A DNA stretch of 64,000 nucleotides, from assembly GCA_001184205.1 (NCBI GenBank), contig LBMP01000001.1:1020001-1084000 (forward strand), given 5' to 3'. The stretch comes from Desulfocarbo indianensis. Its GTDB lineage: Bacteria; Desulfobacterota; Desulfarculia; Desulfarculales; Desulfarculaceae. The notes beneath the pieces are model-generated. The model did no database searches. It was not told the origin of the DNA and saw only the letters and a program-made list of their open reading frames with translations. Below, piece after piece: positions 9,263-18,126 of this stretch. Every line of letters starts with the position of its first letter. Within the stretch, counting starts at the first letter, position 1. The translations under genes and the position numbers were made by a program.

Positions 9263-9837
9263 GCATAAAAGAAACGCTGGGGCCCCGGCCCGCGACTAGG
9301 CCCCGCCAGCGCGAAGCGCGGCATACGCACTGCCGATGGGCCGCGCGAATAAAGACTCGGAATATGTTGCTTGGATCGCCCGGCGAAGCGATGACGCCTG
9401 ATCAGACCCCTAAGCCACCCCGTCCCCCCCTCACAAACGAGATCAGCAGTCGGGACAATAACGGCACTGGCCGTGCTGTCGCCCGCCTCATGGTTTTGGC
9501 GTAGCCGGCCTGATGACGTCTATGCGGCTGGAGTAGGATTTTTTGCCGGCCGACCTCCCAGGCCAGGCTGGCCGGATCGCTAACGGCTTTGGGCCGCGTC
9601 GCAGCCCCGCTTCAGGATTTTGCCGGATAAGCTCGGGGCGGCCGGGTTGGCTTCGCCCCCGCACCGCCCCACATTGCCCGCCCTTTGGTCGCCCTTTGGT
9701 CGCCGACCTGCGGCCGGGTTTGCCGCCTACCCCGCTTCTCCTGGCACCGACTGCGACCGGGTTTGCCGCCTACCCCGCCTGACTCCCCCGCCTCTCCTGC
9801 CGCCGATTTACCGCCGACCTGCCGACCCGCGGCCGGG
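9263..9837. other. Gene-free intergenic region with short direct repeats
   Basis: About 575 bases separate the response regulator from the convergently placed transglycosylase gene. Open frames are short and proline/arginine-rich. The right half holds an 11-bp unit repeated twice in tandem (9680-9690 and 9691-9701) and a 22-bp exact repeat at 9714-9735 and 9757-9778, with a third truncated copy near 9830. No clear terminator is seen. Confidence 0.6.
9714..9778 (+). repeat. 22-bp exact direct repeat, two copies
   Basis: The 22-base sequence starting CCGGGTTTGCCGCC occurs at 9714-9735 and again at 9757-9778, 43 bases apart, with a partial third copy (CGGCCGGGTT) at about 9829-9838 touching the end of the transglycosylase gene. 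The copies are GC-rich and non-coding in all plausible frames. They may be replication-slippage products. Confidence 0.7.
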
Positions 9838-11475
9838 TTAGGAGTTGCTGTCGGCCAACCTCACGGTCAGACGGTCACCGGGGGTGATGCGGCTGGTGCT
9901 GAGCCCGTTCCAGCGGCGGATGGCCGCCGGGGTGGTCTTGAAGCGGCGCGAGATTTCCCAAAGATTGTCGCCGCGCTGCACCACGTAGACCACCGCGCTT
10001 TGGCTGGGCTGGAGCTTGGCCTCGGCCTTGACCTGGGGCACGTAGAGAACCAGTTTCTGGCCAACGTTGAGACGCGAGCCGCTCCGTCCGTTCCAGCGGC
10101 GGATGTCGTTGTGGCTGATGCCGTAGGCCTGGGCGATGTCCCAGAGGGTGTCGCCGCGCTTGACCACGTGGACGATCTTGCGGGTGCCCCGGTCGCTGGC
10201 CGCGTAGGAGCGCACCTTGGCCCGGCGCTGGGAGCGGCTGGAGGCCACCGCGGTCCTTTCCTGGATATTGGCGCCATGGGGCGGAACCTGAATCACCTGT
10301 CCCACCTGCAGGCGGCGGGGGTCCAGCCTGGGATTCATGGCCATGAGGTCCCGCAGGGGCACCCGGTAGTTGGCGGCCAGCCGCCCCAGGGTGTCTCCCC
10401 GCTGCACCTTCACGCTGACGGTGCCGATGCGGGCCTTGCGTTCGGCCTTGGGCAGGGCGGCGTAGGCGGTCTCGAAGGATGCCCTGGTGCCGGCGGGGAT
10501 GCGCAGGGTGTAGCGGCTTTGGTTGGGCGGGGTGCACCAGCGCCGCAACTCGGGGTTCAGAGCCGCCAGGTCCTGGGTCTTGGCGCCGGCCAGCTTGGCG
10601 GCCACGCCCAGGCTGGTGCCGCCATGTACCGTGACTTCGTCAAAAGACATGGCCTCTTCGTAGGACACCTGCTTGAAGCCGTATTTCTCGGGCTCCTTGG
10701 CGATCAGGGCCGCCGCGATCATTTTGGGCACGTAGTTCTTGGTTTCGGATTTCAGGTAACGTTTTTGATGATGGCTGATGGACCAGAAATCCTCGGCTCC
10801 GTAACGCTTGAGCGCGCGGCGGATCTTGGCCTCGCCCGCGTTGTAGGCCGCGGCGGCCAGATACCAGGAGCCGAATTCCGCGTAGAGATCCTTGAGGTAG
10901 CGGGCCGCGGCGTGCGTGGCTTTCACGGGATCGCGGCGCTCATCCACCCAGTAGTCTATCTGCAGGCCGTAGCGGCTGCCGGTGCCGCGGATGAACTGCC
11001 AGGGGCCCACCGCGTGGGCCCTTGAATAGGCGTTGCAGGAAAAGCCGCTTTCTATCATGGCCAGGTAAAAGAGGTCTTCCGGCAGTTTGTATTCCTTGAG
11101 GATGCCGCGCATCATTTTGTCGTAGCGTCCGGAGCGGGAAAGCCAGAGCTGAAAGCGCTTGGGGATGCGGGTCTGGAAATAATCGATCCAGCGCTCCACT
11201 TGGGCGTTGATGGTGATGGGGATGTCGTAGGTGACTTCGTCCTTTTCCTTTTCGGCGGCGGCCCTGCGCTCCTCCTCGGCCAACTTTATTTCGCCCAGCT
11301 GCTGGAGCTCCTGGGCTACCTTGACCTCTATTTCGGTGCGGGAGAGCTTGGCGGCGGCTTCCGTTTCCCGGGGAGCTTGCTTGCTTTCCGGCAAGCTGGC
11401 TTGTTGGGGATTGGTGGCGCAGCCGCTTACGATCAAAGCGAGCAACAGAATCAGGACGAAGATTTTGGCTTTCAT
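9838..11475 (-). CDS. Membrane-bound lytic transglycosylase with three LysM domains (MltD-like)
   Basis: The 545-residue lipoprotein cleaves peptidoglycan glycan strands. Residues 1-20 form a lipoprotein signal with lipobox IVSGC. The SLT domain (about 135-280) has the catalytic glutamate in AMIESGF, then AVGPWQFI and AAYNAGE. Three LysM modules follow near the C-terminus (starting QRGDTLGRLA, KRGDTLWDIA and QRGDNLWEIS) and bind glycan. The reading frame extends upstream to 11652, but the ATG at 11475 begins the lipoprotein signal and follows a GAGGG site. It is transcribed divergently from dsbD. Confidence 0.92.
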   Translation of the reverse strand: MKAKIFVLILLLALIVSGCATNPQQASLPESKQAPRETEAAAKLSRTEIEVKVAQELQQLGEIKLAEEERRAAAEKEKDEVTYDIPITINAQVERWIDYFQTRIPKRFQLWLSRSGRYDKMMRGILKEYKLPEDLFYLAMIESGFSCNAYSRAHAVGPWQFIRGTGSRYGLQIDYWVDERRDPVKATHAAARYLKDLYAEFGSWYLAAAAYNAGEAKIRRALKRYGAEDFWSISHHQKRYLKSETKNYVPKMIAAALIAKEPEKYGFKQVSYEEAMSFDEVTVHGGTSLGVAAKLAGAKTQDLAALNPELRRWCTPPNQSRYTLRIPAGTRASFETAYAALPKAERKARIGTVSVKVQRGDTLGRLAANYRVPLRDLMAMNPRLDPRRLQVGQVIQVPPHGANIQERTAVASSRSQRRAKVRSYAASDRGTRKIVHVVKRGDTLWDIAQAYGISHNDIRRWNGRSGSRLNVGQKLVLYVPQVKAEAKLQPSQSAVVYVVQRGDNLWEISRRFKTTPAAIRRWNGLSTSRITPGDRLTVRLADSNS

Positions 11476-11663
11476 ATGCCCTCGATATGTGGAAGCCGTT
11501 ACAGGCGGTGAATATAGAGCACCATATCTGGTCTCAAATAACAAAAAACACAAGATTTGTAAAGATAAATATTTAAGGAAAAAAAGCGCTTGAAAATTTT
11601 TTAGTCCTGAAAAATACCAGGATTTCAATGAAAAAGGCCAAAAAGAGCGCAAGGCGTTTTTAT

Positions 11664-11692
11664 TTGACCCCTTGGGGGACGGCCTGTAGATT
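11664..11692 (+). promoter_or_regulatory. Probable sigma-70-type promoter of dsbD
   Basis: TTGACC at 11664-11669 and TAGATT at 11687-11692 are separated by 17 bases and lie about 50 bases before the dsbD start, within an AT-rich island (11476-11744) between divergent genes. The -35 match is good and the -10 match is moderate. Confidence 0.45.
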
Positions 11693-11744
11693 TTAATTCG
11701 ATATGTATTCTTATATTACATGCACTTTTTAATAGCGTGGATAA

Positions 11745-13598
11745 ATGAACAATAATGGAATCCGCAAGGCCTTGGCCTTGTTTTTATTGGCGCTGCTGAT
11801 CCTGGCCGGCCCTTCTGCACCAAGGGCGGAAAACCAGTCCGCGGTGCGCCTGATCCCGGCCTGGGACGGCTATCCCGCCGGCCAAGCCCTGCCGCTTTTT
11901 CTTATGCTGCGCTTGCCCCAGGAACTCGCGCCGCAGCCCGGCCAGGAACCTCCGCTGGTGGTGAGCCTGGATCCGGCCGGAGGTATCCAGTCCGAACAAT
12001 TGGCGGTCCTCTTGCCCCAGGGCATGCCCGGCGCGGCGGTGGTTTTGCTGGGCGTGGAAGTGCCCGCCCATATCCCGCCCGGCATGCGGGAAATCAAGGG
12101 CCGGGCCTCGTTGGACATGGCCGGGGCCCAGCCCTGGCGGGTGGAGTTCGAGCTGCCGCTGAACATCCTGCCCCAGGGGACGCGGCCCAAGGAGATCGAT
12201 CCCCAGATGGTGGGCGCCCTTTTGGCGGCGGCGGGCCTGAGCGCGAGTCCGGAGGGGCTCGCGCCCGAGCCGGGTTCCGGCCCCTCCGCGCGGCAGGAGG
12301 AGGCAAGCGGCTTTTGGGACCGCCTGGGCGGGGCGGTTTCCTCGGCGGTCTCCGGCAGCGACAAGATCGACCTGACGGGCCTTTCCCTGTGGCTGGTTCT
12401 GCTGCTGGCCTTGGGCACCGGCGTGGTGCTCAACGCCACGCCTTGCGTGTATCCCCTGATCCCCATCACCATCAGCTTTTTCGGGGGCAGGGCCAAGGGC
12501 AGCCGGGGCATGCTGCTGGCCCACGTGCTGGCCTATTGGGCGGGCATGGCGGTCATGTATTCGGTGTTGGGGGCGGTGGCGGCCCTGAGCGGCCGCATGC
12601 TGGGCGAGGCGCTGACCAACCCCCTGGTGCTGGCGGGCCTGGCCCTGGTGTTTCTGGCCCTGGCGGCCAGCATGTTCGGCTTTTGGGAAATCCGCCTGCC
12701 CAGCGGCCTGACCCAGGCGGCGGCGGCCAACCGGGCCGGCGTGGCGGGCACCCTGCTCATGGGGCTCTTGGTCGGGGTGCTGGCCGCCCCCTGCGTGGGG
12801 CCGGTGGTGGTGGCCTTCATCGCCCTGGTGGCCCAGGTGGGCGACGTGGCCTATGGCCTGGCCGTGTTTTTCTTTTTGGCGGTGGGCCTGGGGCTGCCGC
12901 TTTCGGTGCTGGCCTTTTTTTCCGGCTCCATCTCGCGCCTGCCCGGCGCGGGGGATTGGATGGTCTGGGTGCGCGCCTTCTTCGGTGTGGTCCTGGTAAT
13001 CATGGCCTGGTTCGTGGTGCGGCCCCTGGTGCCGCCTGAGGGATTCTTTTGGGTGCTTGCCTTCCTCTGCCTGGCCGGCGGCGTGTACCTGGGCTTCGTC
13101 AAGCGCATGGGCGGGCCGGTTTTCCGGGTGTTCAGCCGCCTGCTGGGGGTGGCCTTGATCTTGGCGCCGGCGGCCTTTTGGTGGCTGGGCGCGTTCACGC
13201 CGCCGCCCGCGGCCGAAAAAATCAATTGGGTCCATTATTCCCAGGCCGAGGTGGAAAAAGCGGCCGGCAAGCCCAAGCTGCTGCTTTTCACCGCTGATTG
13301 GTGCCCGCCCTGCCGCCAGTTGAAAGCGCAGACTTTTCCGGACGCCAGGGTGCAGGCGGCCCTGGCCGGTTTCGCCACCTTGAAGGCGGACATGACCACC
13401 GGCGGCGACGCGGAGGCCCAGCGCGCGGCCAGGCAATTACTCATACGCGGGGTGCCCACCATGGTGTTTTTGGACAAGGAGGGCAAGCCTCTGCCCATGT
13501 TCAACGTGGTGGGATTCATGCCGCCCGGCGCCTTCGCGGACCGGCTCAGGACGGTGGCGGTCCAACTCGGCGCGGCCCAGCCGCCGTCGGGAGGTTAG
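11745..13598 (+). CDS. dsbD: Thiol:disulfide interchange protein DsbD
   Basis: The 617-residue inner-membrane protein carries electrons from cytoplasmic thioredoxin to periplasmic thiols. It has a signal peptide (1-28), an N-terminal periplasmic domain, an eight-helix core with the redox cysteines in ATPCVYPLIP and AAPCVGPVVV, and a C-terminal thioredoxin domain with WCPPC near residue 520. The N-terminal domain looks like the DsbC-type/cytochrome-biogenesis variant rather than the classical nDsbD immunoglobulin domain. Adenine deaminase starts three bases after its stop. Confidence 0.9.
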   Translation: MNNNGIRKALALFLLALLILAGPSAPRAENQSAVRLIPAWDGYPAGQALPLFLMLRLPQELAPQPGQEPPLVVSLDPAGGIQSEQLAVLLPQGMPGAAVVLLGVEVPAHIPPGMREIKGRASLDMAGAQPWRVEFELPLNILPQGTRPKEIDPQMVGALLAAAGLSASPEGLAPEPGSGPSARQEEASGFWDRLGGAVSSAVSGSDKIDLTGLSLWLVLLLALGTGVVLNATPCVYPLIPITISFFGGRAKGSRGMLLAHVLAYWAGMAVMYSVLGAVAALSGRMLGEALTNPLVLAGLALVFLALAASMFGFWEIRLPSGLTQAAAANRAGVAGTLLMGLLVGVLAAPCVGPVVVAFIALVAQVGDVAYGLAVFFFLAVGLGLPLSVLAFFSGSISRLPGAGDWMVWVRAFFGVVLVIMAWFVVRPLVPPEGFFWVLAFLCLAGGVYLGFVKRMGGPVFRVFSRLLGVALILAPAAFWWLGAFTPPPAAEKINWVHYSQAEVEKAAGKPKLLLFTADWCPPCRQLKAQTFPDARVQAALAGFATLKADMTTGGDAEAQRAARQLLIRGVPTMVFLDKEGKPLPMFNVVGFMPPGAFADRLRTVAVQLGAAQPPSGG

Positions 13599-13601
13599 GC
13601 C

Positions 13602-15368
13602 ATGGCGAGGGTGCTGCCCCCCCTGGACGAGAAGGGCCTGGCCGGCCAGACGCGGGTGGCCCTGGGTGAAGAGCCGGCCGAGCTGGTGGTGCGCGGAGCC
13701 CGCGTGGTCAACGTGTTCAGCGAGCAGGTGGAGCCGCCCGGAGCCCTGGCCGTGGCCCGGGGCCGGGTGGTCAGCCTGGGGCCCGAATTGCCGGGCTGGG
13801 TCGGGGCCGGCACCAGGGTGGTGGAGGCCGAGGGCCTTTTCCTGCTGCCCGGCCTCATCGACGCCCACACCCACCTGGATTCCATCTTCACTCTGCGCCA
13901 ATACGCCAGGTTCGCCCTGGCCAGCGGCAACACCACGGCCATAAGCGAATGCGCCATGATGGCCGGGGCCTGGGGAGCCAGGGGGGTGGAGGCCATGCTG
14001 GAAGAGGCCGCCCTGCAGCCCATGCGCCTGTTTTGGACCGCGCCGCCCCTGGTGCCGCCCTTCCCCCGCCTGGAGACCAGCGCCTGCCTGCCTTACGCCG
14101 ATTTCGCCAGGCTCCTGGAACGGCCGGATTTCGTGGGAACCGGCGAGGCCTATTGGCCCGCGGTGACCGACGGCGATCCGCGCATCGGCCGCCGCTTCGC
14201 CCTGGCCCAAGCCCTGGCCAAGACCCAGGAGGGCCACGCGGCCGGGGCCAGGGGCGAAAGGCTCATGGCCTACGCCGCCGCCGGCGTGAACTCCTGCCAT
14301 GAATCCATAACCGCTGACGACGCCCTGGAGCGGCTGCGCCTGGGCATGGCCGTGCAGGTGCGCCAGGGATTCGTGCGCCGGGAGATGGAGGCCGTGGTGC
14401 CGGGCATCAAGGACCTGCCCGACACCCGCCTGGTTAGCCTGGTCACCGATCTGGCCGACCCGGCCGAGATGCTGGAGCGCGGCGTCATGAATCCGCTCCT
14501 GGCCAAGGCCGTGGAACTGGGCGTGCCGCCGGCCAGGGCGGTGGCCTGGTGCAGCCTGAATCCGGCGTCCCATTTCGGCCTGGAGCGCCTGGGCGCTTTG
14601 GCCCCCGGCTGGGTGGCGGACATGGCGCTGGTGGAAGATCTGCAAGGCTTCCGGGCCAGGGCGGTGTTCCTGGCCGGCAGGGAAGCGGCCAGGGACGGCC
14701 GCCTGCTGGATGATCTGGCCGAGCACCGATACCCGGCCGCCGCCCGTCAGACCATGCAGTGCCCGCCCCTCAAACCGGAGGATTTCCGGGTGCCGGCCGC
14801 GGGCTCGGAGGCCCAGGTCCGGGTGGCGGCCTTTGCCGGCGACACCATCACCAAGGAAGCTCGGGCCACCCTGCCGGTGGTGGAGGGCTCGCTGCCGCCC
14901 GATCCCGGCCAGGACGTGCAGAAGCTGGCCCATGTCAACCGCCACACCAAAGAGCTGGCCTTGAGCGTGGGCTTCATCTCGGGCTGGGGATTACGCCAGG
15001 GGGCCCTGGCCACCACCCTGGAATGGGACACCAACAACCTCATCATCCTGGGGGCCTCGGACGCGGACATGGCCGTGGCGGGCAACCGCTCCCGCGAGCT
15101 GGGCGGCGGCATCGTGCTGGCGGCCGGCGGCGAGATCAAGGCCGAGCTGCCCTTTCCCCTCGCCGGCGTCATCTCTCCTTTGGCCATGGAGGAGATAGTG
15201 GAGCGCATGCGGGCCCTGGAAAAAGGCCTGCGCGAGCTGGGCTGCGGCCTGGCCCGGCCGCTTCTCACCATCCAGACCATCTGTTTCACCGGCTTGCCTT
15301 TTCTGCGGCTCACCGACAAGGGCCTGGTGGACGTGCGCCGCCGCCAGTTCGTGGAGGTCGTGCTATGA
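13602..15368 (+). CDS. Adenine deaminase-like amidohydrolase
   Basis: The 588-residue protein has the architecture of adenine deaminase (adenine to hypoxanthine plus ammonia): an amidohydrolase barrel with metal motif GLIDAHTHLD near residue 90, TGEAYWPAV, KTQEGHAAG, a SCHES motif where the family normally has SDHE, and the characteristic C-terminal domain (HTKELALSVGFISGWG, LGGGIVLAAGGEI). Several positions differ from standard Ade: TDD is TDL, and GHxD is GVMN. The substrate might therefore differ. It starts three bases after dsbD and overlaps the next gene by ATGA, so the three genes are probably co-transcribed. Confidence 0.75.
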   Translation: MARVLPPLDEKGLAGQTRVALGEEPAELVVRGARVVNVFSEQVEPPGALAVARGRVVSLGPELPGWVGAGTRVVEAEGLFLLPGLIDAHTHLDSIFTLRQYARFALASGNTTAISECAMMAGAWGARGVEAMLEEAALQPMRLFWTAPPLVPPFPRLETSACLPYADFARLLERPDFVGTGEAYWPAVTDGDPRIGRRFALAQALAKTQEGHAAGARGERLMAYAAAGVNSCHESITADDALERLRLGMAVQVRQGFVRREMEAVVPGIKDLPDTRLVSLVTDLADPAEMLERGVMNPLLAKAVELGVPPARAVAWCSLNPASHFGLERLGALAPGWVADMALVEDLQGFRARAVFLAGREAARDGRLLDDLAEHRYPAAARQTMQCPPLKPEDFRVPAAGSEAQVRVAAFAGDTITKEARATLPVVEGSLPPDPGQDVQKLAHVNRHTKELALSVGFISGWGLRQGALATTLEWDTNNLIILGASDADMAVAGNRSRELGGGIVLAAGGEIKAELPFPLAGVISPLAMEEIVERMRALEKGLRELGCGLARPLLTIQTICFTGLPFLRLTDKGLVDVRRRQFVEVVL

Positions 15369-16567
15369 AACGCCGCCTGTTTTCCCTGCTGATAATCGGG
15401 CTGATATTGTGCTGGGCCCTGGCGGCCCAGGCGCTCACCGTGCGGGGCAGGGTGAGCGACGCGGCGGGCCGGGGCCTGGCCGGGGCGCTGGTGAGCGATG
15501 AAATCGGCGCCGTGGCCAGCGGCGCGGACGGGAGCTTCAGCCTGGAGAGCCGGGAGGGACGCCTGGTGAGCCTGACGCCTCCGGCCGGTTACGCCCCGCC
15601 CGCGCGCTGGTGGTGGCCGGCCGGGGAAGCCGCCGCCGGGGAATTGCGCTTAAAGCTTACCTCGCGGCCGGCGAGCGAACGCCCCCTGGTGGCCTTCATC
15701 TCCGACCCCCATCTTTTCGACGAGCGCAGCGGGCCGGTCAAATATCCGGTGACGCCGGAGGTGGCGCGACGGCCCCTGGCGACCTGGGCGCGCCTGGCGG
15801 ACGAGCTGAAATCGCTGAAGCCGGAGCTCGTCATCGTGAGCGGCGACATCTGCGCCGACGCGGACAAGGGAGATGAGGACCACGCCCGCGCCCAATTGGC
15901 CATAGCCGTCAAGGCCATGGCCCAGTTGCCCCAGCCGGCCCGGGTGCTGCCGGGCAACCACGACGCGCGCTACCGGGAAGGCCGGGTGGAGCTGGGGCTT
16001 TGGCGGGAAACCCTGGGGCCGGCCCGCCAGGTGTTCCTGCTGCCCGGCGCGGCCTTCATCCTTTTGGACAACCTGGGCCGCGGCCAATCCTCCAAGGGCA
16101 AGCCGGTCTCCTGCGGCAATTTGCCGGACGAGGCCCTGGCCTGGCTGCGCCGGGTCTTGCCGCTCCTGCCGCCCGAGAGCGAGCTTTTCGTGGCGACCCA
16201 CTATCCCGTGCTGACGCCCATCGCCGGGTCGAACCCGCTGCACAAGAATTCCCTGGCCCGCTCCCAGAGGGACCGGGGCCTGGCCCTGCGCGACGCGGAT
16301 CAGAATTTCCGCGCCCTGGCCGAGGCGCTGGCCGGCCGCAAGCTGACGGCTTTCATCAACGGGCATGAGCACGCGGGCCAGCAAAGTCTGATCCAGGCCC
16401 GCCGGCCCTTCATGGTTTACGGCCTGCCCGCCCTGTGCGGCGGCTGGTGGCAGGGGGATCGCCAGTGGGGTCCCCTGGCCTTCCCCTCGGGCTACGGCCT
16501 GTTGCGTTTGGGCGGGGCGGCTCCCCAGGCTTGGCCGCGCATGGAGATCAGGGAGGTCAAATACTGA
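15365..16567 (+). CDS. Secreted calcineurin-like metallophosphoesterase
   Basis: This 400-residue protein has a signal peptide (1-22, AQA cleavage site), a small beta-sandwich like the carboxypeptidase regulatory domain (about 24-75), and a metallophosphoesterase domain with the ordered metal motifs SDPHLF, GDICAD, GNHDARY, ATHYP and NGHEHAG. All dinuclear-centre ligands appear intact. The layout matches calcineurin-like phosphoesterases with an N-terminal Ig-like domain that act on phosphate esters outside the cytoplasm. The start overlaps the deaminase stop by four bases (ATGA). Confidence 0.85.
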   Translation: MKRRLFSLLIIGLILCWALAAQALTVRGRVSDAAGRGLAGALVSDEIGAVASGADGSFSLESREGRLVSLTPPAGYAPPARWWWPAGEAAAGELRLKLTSRPASERPLVAFISDPHLFDERSGPVKYPVTPEVARRPLATWARLADELKSLKPELVIVSGDICADADKGDEDHARAQLAIAVKAMAQLPQPARVLPGNHDARYREGRVELGLWRETLGPARQVFLLPGAAFILLDNLGRGQSSKGKPVSCGNLPDEALAWLRRVLPLLPPESELFVATHYPVLTPIAGSNPLHKNSLARSQRDRGLALRDADQNFRALAEALAGRKLTAFINGHEHAGQQSLIQARRPFMVYGLPALCGGWWQGDRQWGPLAFPSGYGLLRLGGAAPQAWPRMEIREVKY

Positions 16568-16595
16568 GGCGAGGCGGATGCGGGCGACGGCGCTC

Positions 16596-17150
16596 TTACT
16601 GGCCCAGCAGCTCCGCCACGCTGAGCACCTCCAACACCGGCCGCAGGGGATTGCGGCGGTACAGGTCCAGGCAGTTGGCGTGCATCTCGTCGCTGGCCGC
16701 GTTGCAGGCGTCTTCCACCAACACCGCGTAGAAATCATGGCTCACCGCGTCCAGGGCGGTGGTGAGCACGCAATAGGGCGTCATCAGGCCGCACGCCGCC
16801 ACCCGCTCCACGCCCCACAGCCGCAAGGTCATGTCCAGGTCGGTCTTGAAAAACGAACTGAGGCGGCGCTTGGGCAGCCAGGTGTCGCCGGGCTCTCTTT
16901 CCAGCAGGTCCGATATCTCGGCTCCCCGGCTGCCGCGCAGGGAATGCTCCGGCATGCGGCCCCGGAAAAGCGCGTCGCCGGGCAGAAAGGAATCCGTGGC
17001 GAACACCACCGGCCAGTCTCTGCGGCGGGCCTCGGCGGTGAGGCGGTTGACCGCGGGCACGATGGCCTTGCCCCGGACCGCGATTTTTTCGTTGTGGCAA
17101 AGCTCCAGGTTGTCTTTGACCATGTCCACCACCACCACCGCTGTTTTCAC
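16596..17150 (-). CDS. Isochorismatase-family cysteine hydrolase
   Basis: The 184-residue enzyme has the catalytic triad of the family: D9 (VVVDMV), K94 (WLPKRRLSSF) and C127 (TPYCVLTTALDA). Members hydrolyse nicotinamide, ureidoacrylate or similar amides, and the exact substrate cannot be read from these motifs. The start is a GTG at 17150 that overlaps the stop of the upstream sugar-isomerase-like gene (GTGA) and follows an AGGGAGG site inside that gene. It is the last gene of the nifU-nifS-TIM barrel operon. Confidence 0.85.
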   Translation of the reverse strand: MKTAVVVVDMVKDNLELCHNEKIAVRGKAIVPAVNRLTAEARRRDWPVVFATDSFLPGDALFRGRMPEHSLRGSRGAEISDLLEREPGDTWLPKRRLSSFFKTDLDMTLRLWGVERVAACGLMTPYCVLTTALDAVSHDFYAVLVEDACNAASDEMHANCLDLYRRNPLRPVLEVLSVAELLGQ

Positions 17151-18115
17151 TTGCGAGCCTCCCTGGTGCGCTGTTGCCGTTCTTGGGCCTGGGCCGCGGC
17201 GCGGGCGAATTCGCCGCGCAGGAATTCCACGGCCTGGGCCAGCTCTTGGGGCTCCGGCCCCGGCGCCACTTCCAATACCTTGATCTGGGCCGGCAGCAGC
17301 AAGGGGCAGAGGACCGCCCAATCCATGTCGCCGTCGCCGGGCGGGCGGTGGTCGTCGTCGCCCCGGGCGTCGTGCAGATGGCAACCCAGCAACACGTGGC
17401 CGTAGGCGGTGAGCCACTCCTCATGAGGGGTGAGCCCGGCCAGGGCCGAGACCTGGGCGTGGCCGGTATCGTGCCAATAGCCCAGGGGCGCGCCCGCGAA
17501 ACGCTCCAGCAGCCAGGCGACCTCGGCGAAATCCGGCATCTGGTGGGCGTGAAAACGGTTCTCCAGGCCCAGTTGCACGCCCAGGCGCAAGGCGCGCTCG
17601 CTGAGGCGCTCCAGGGAAAAGCACAGGGCGTCCATATGGCGTGGCGCGGCCTGGGCCCTGGCTTTCAACAGCCGCGCCAGATCGGGGGTCATGTCTCCCT
17701 GGCGGGCGGCCGCCCTGGTGACGCGCTTGTCGCCTACGCCCTCCACGAAGCCCAGGTGGAGCACCACGGCGGCGGCCTCCAGATCGGCGGCCAACTCCAT
17801 GGTGGCCACGGTGCCGCGCACGGCCAGGAGGCGGGCCTCCTGGTCCAGGTCGGCCAGGTTGAATAGATCGCCGCTGGCCTTGGCGCGGGGCATCTCCGCC
17901 GGCACCGGGCAGTAGTTATGCACGCTGGTCACGCTGAGCCCGCGCGGGCGCAATTCTTTTTTAATGCCCGTGAGCAAGGCCGGCGTGAGGCGGTATTCCA
18001 GCTCCAGGCGGTGGAGGCCGCTTTCGGCCATCCGGTCCAGGAGCCAGGCCGCCTCTTCGGCCCGGGCCGAGGCCCAGACCGTGGAGACGGCCAGTTGGTT
18101 GGCAGGCGTGGGCAT
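17147..18115 (-). CDS. TIM-barrel protein of the sugar phosphate isomerase/epimerase family
   Basis: The 322-residue product shows an AP endonuclease 2/xylose isomerase-like barrel: strand LHRLELEY, SVTSVHNY, AAVVLHLGFVEG, QLGLENRFH, GYWHDTGHAQ, LGCHLHDARGDDDH and KVLEVAPG, which carry the expected histidine, glutamate and aspartate metal ligands. Substrate is unknown. The frame continues upstream into nifS, but the ATG at 18115, twelve bases after the nifS stop, is the reasonable start. It sits between nifS and the cysteine hydrolase and overlaps the latter. Confidence 0.8.
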   Translation of the reverse strand: MPTPANQLAVSTVWASARAEEAAWLLDRMAESGLHRLELEYRLTPALLTGIKKELRPRGLSVTSVHNYCPVPAEMPRAKASGDLFNLADLDQEARLLAVRGTVATMELAADLEAAAVVLHLGFVEGVGDKRVTRAAARQGDMTPDLARLLKARAQAAPRHMDALCFSLERLSERALRLGVQLGLENRFHAHQMPDFAEVAWLLERFAGAPLGYWHDTGHAQVSALAGLTPHEEWLTAYGHVLLGCHLHDARGDDDHRPPGDGDMDWAVLCPLLLPAQIKVLEVAPGPEPQELAQAVEFLRGEFARAAAQAQERQQRTREARK

Positions 18116-18126
18116 GGCTACGTACT

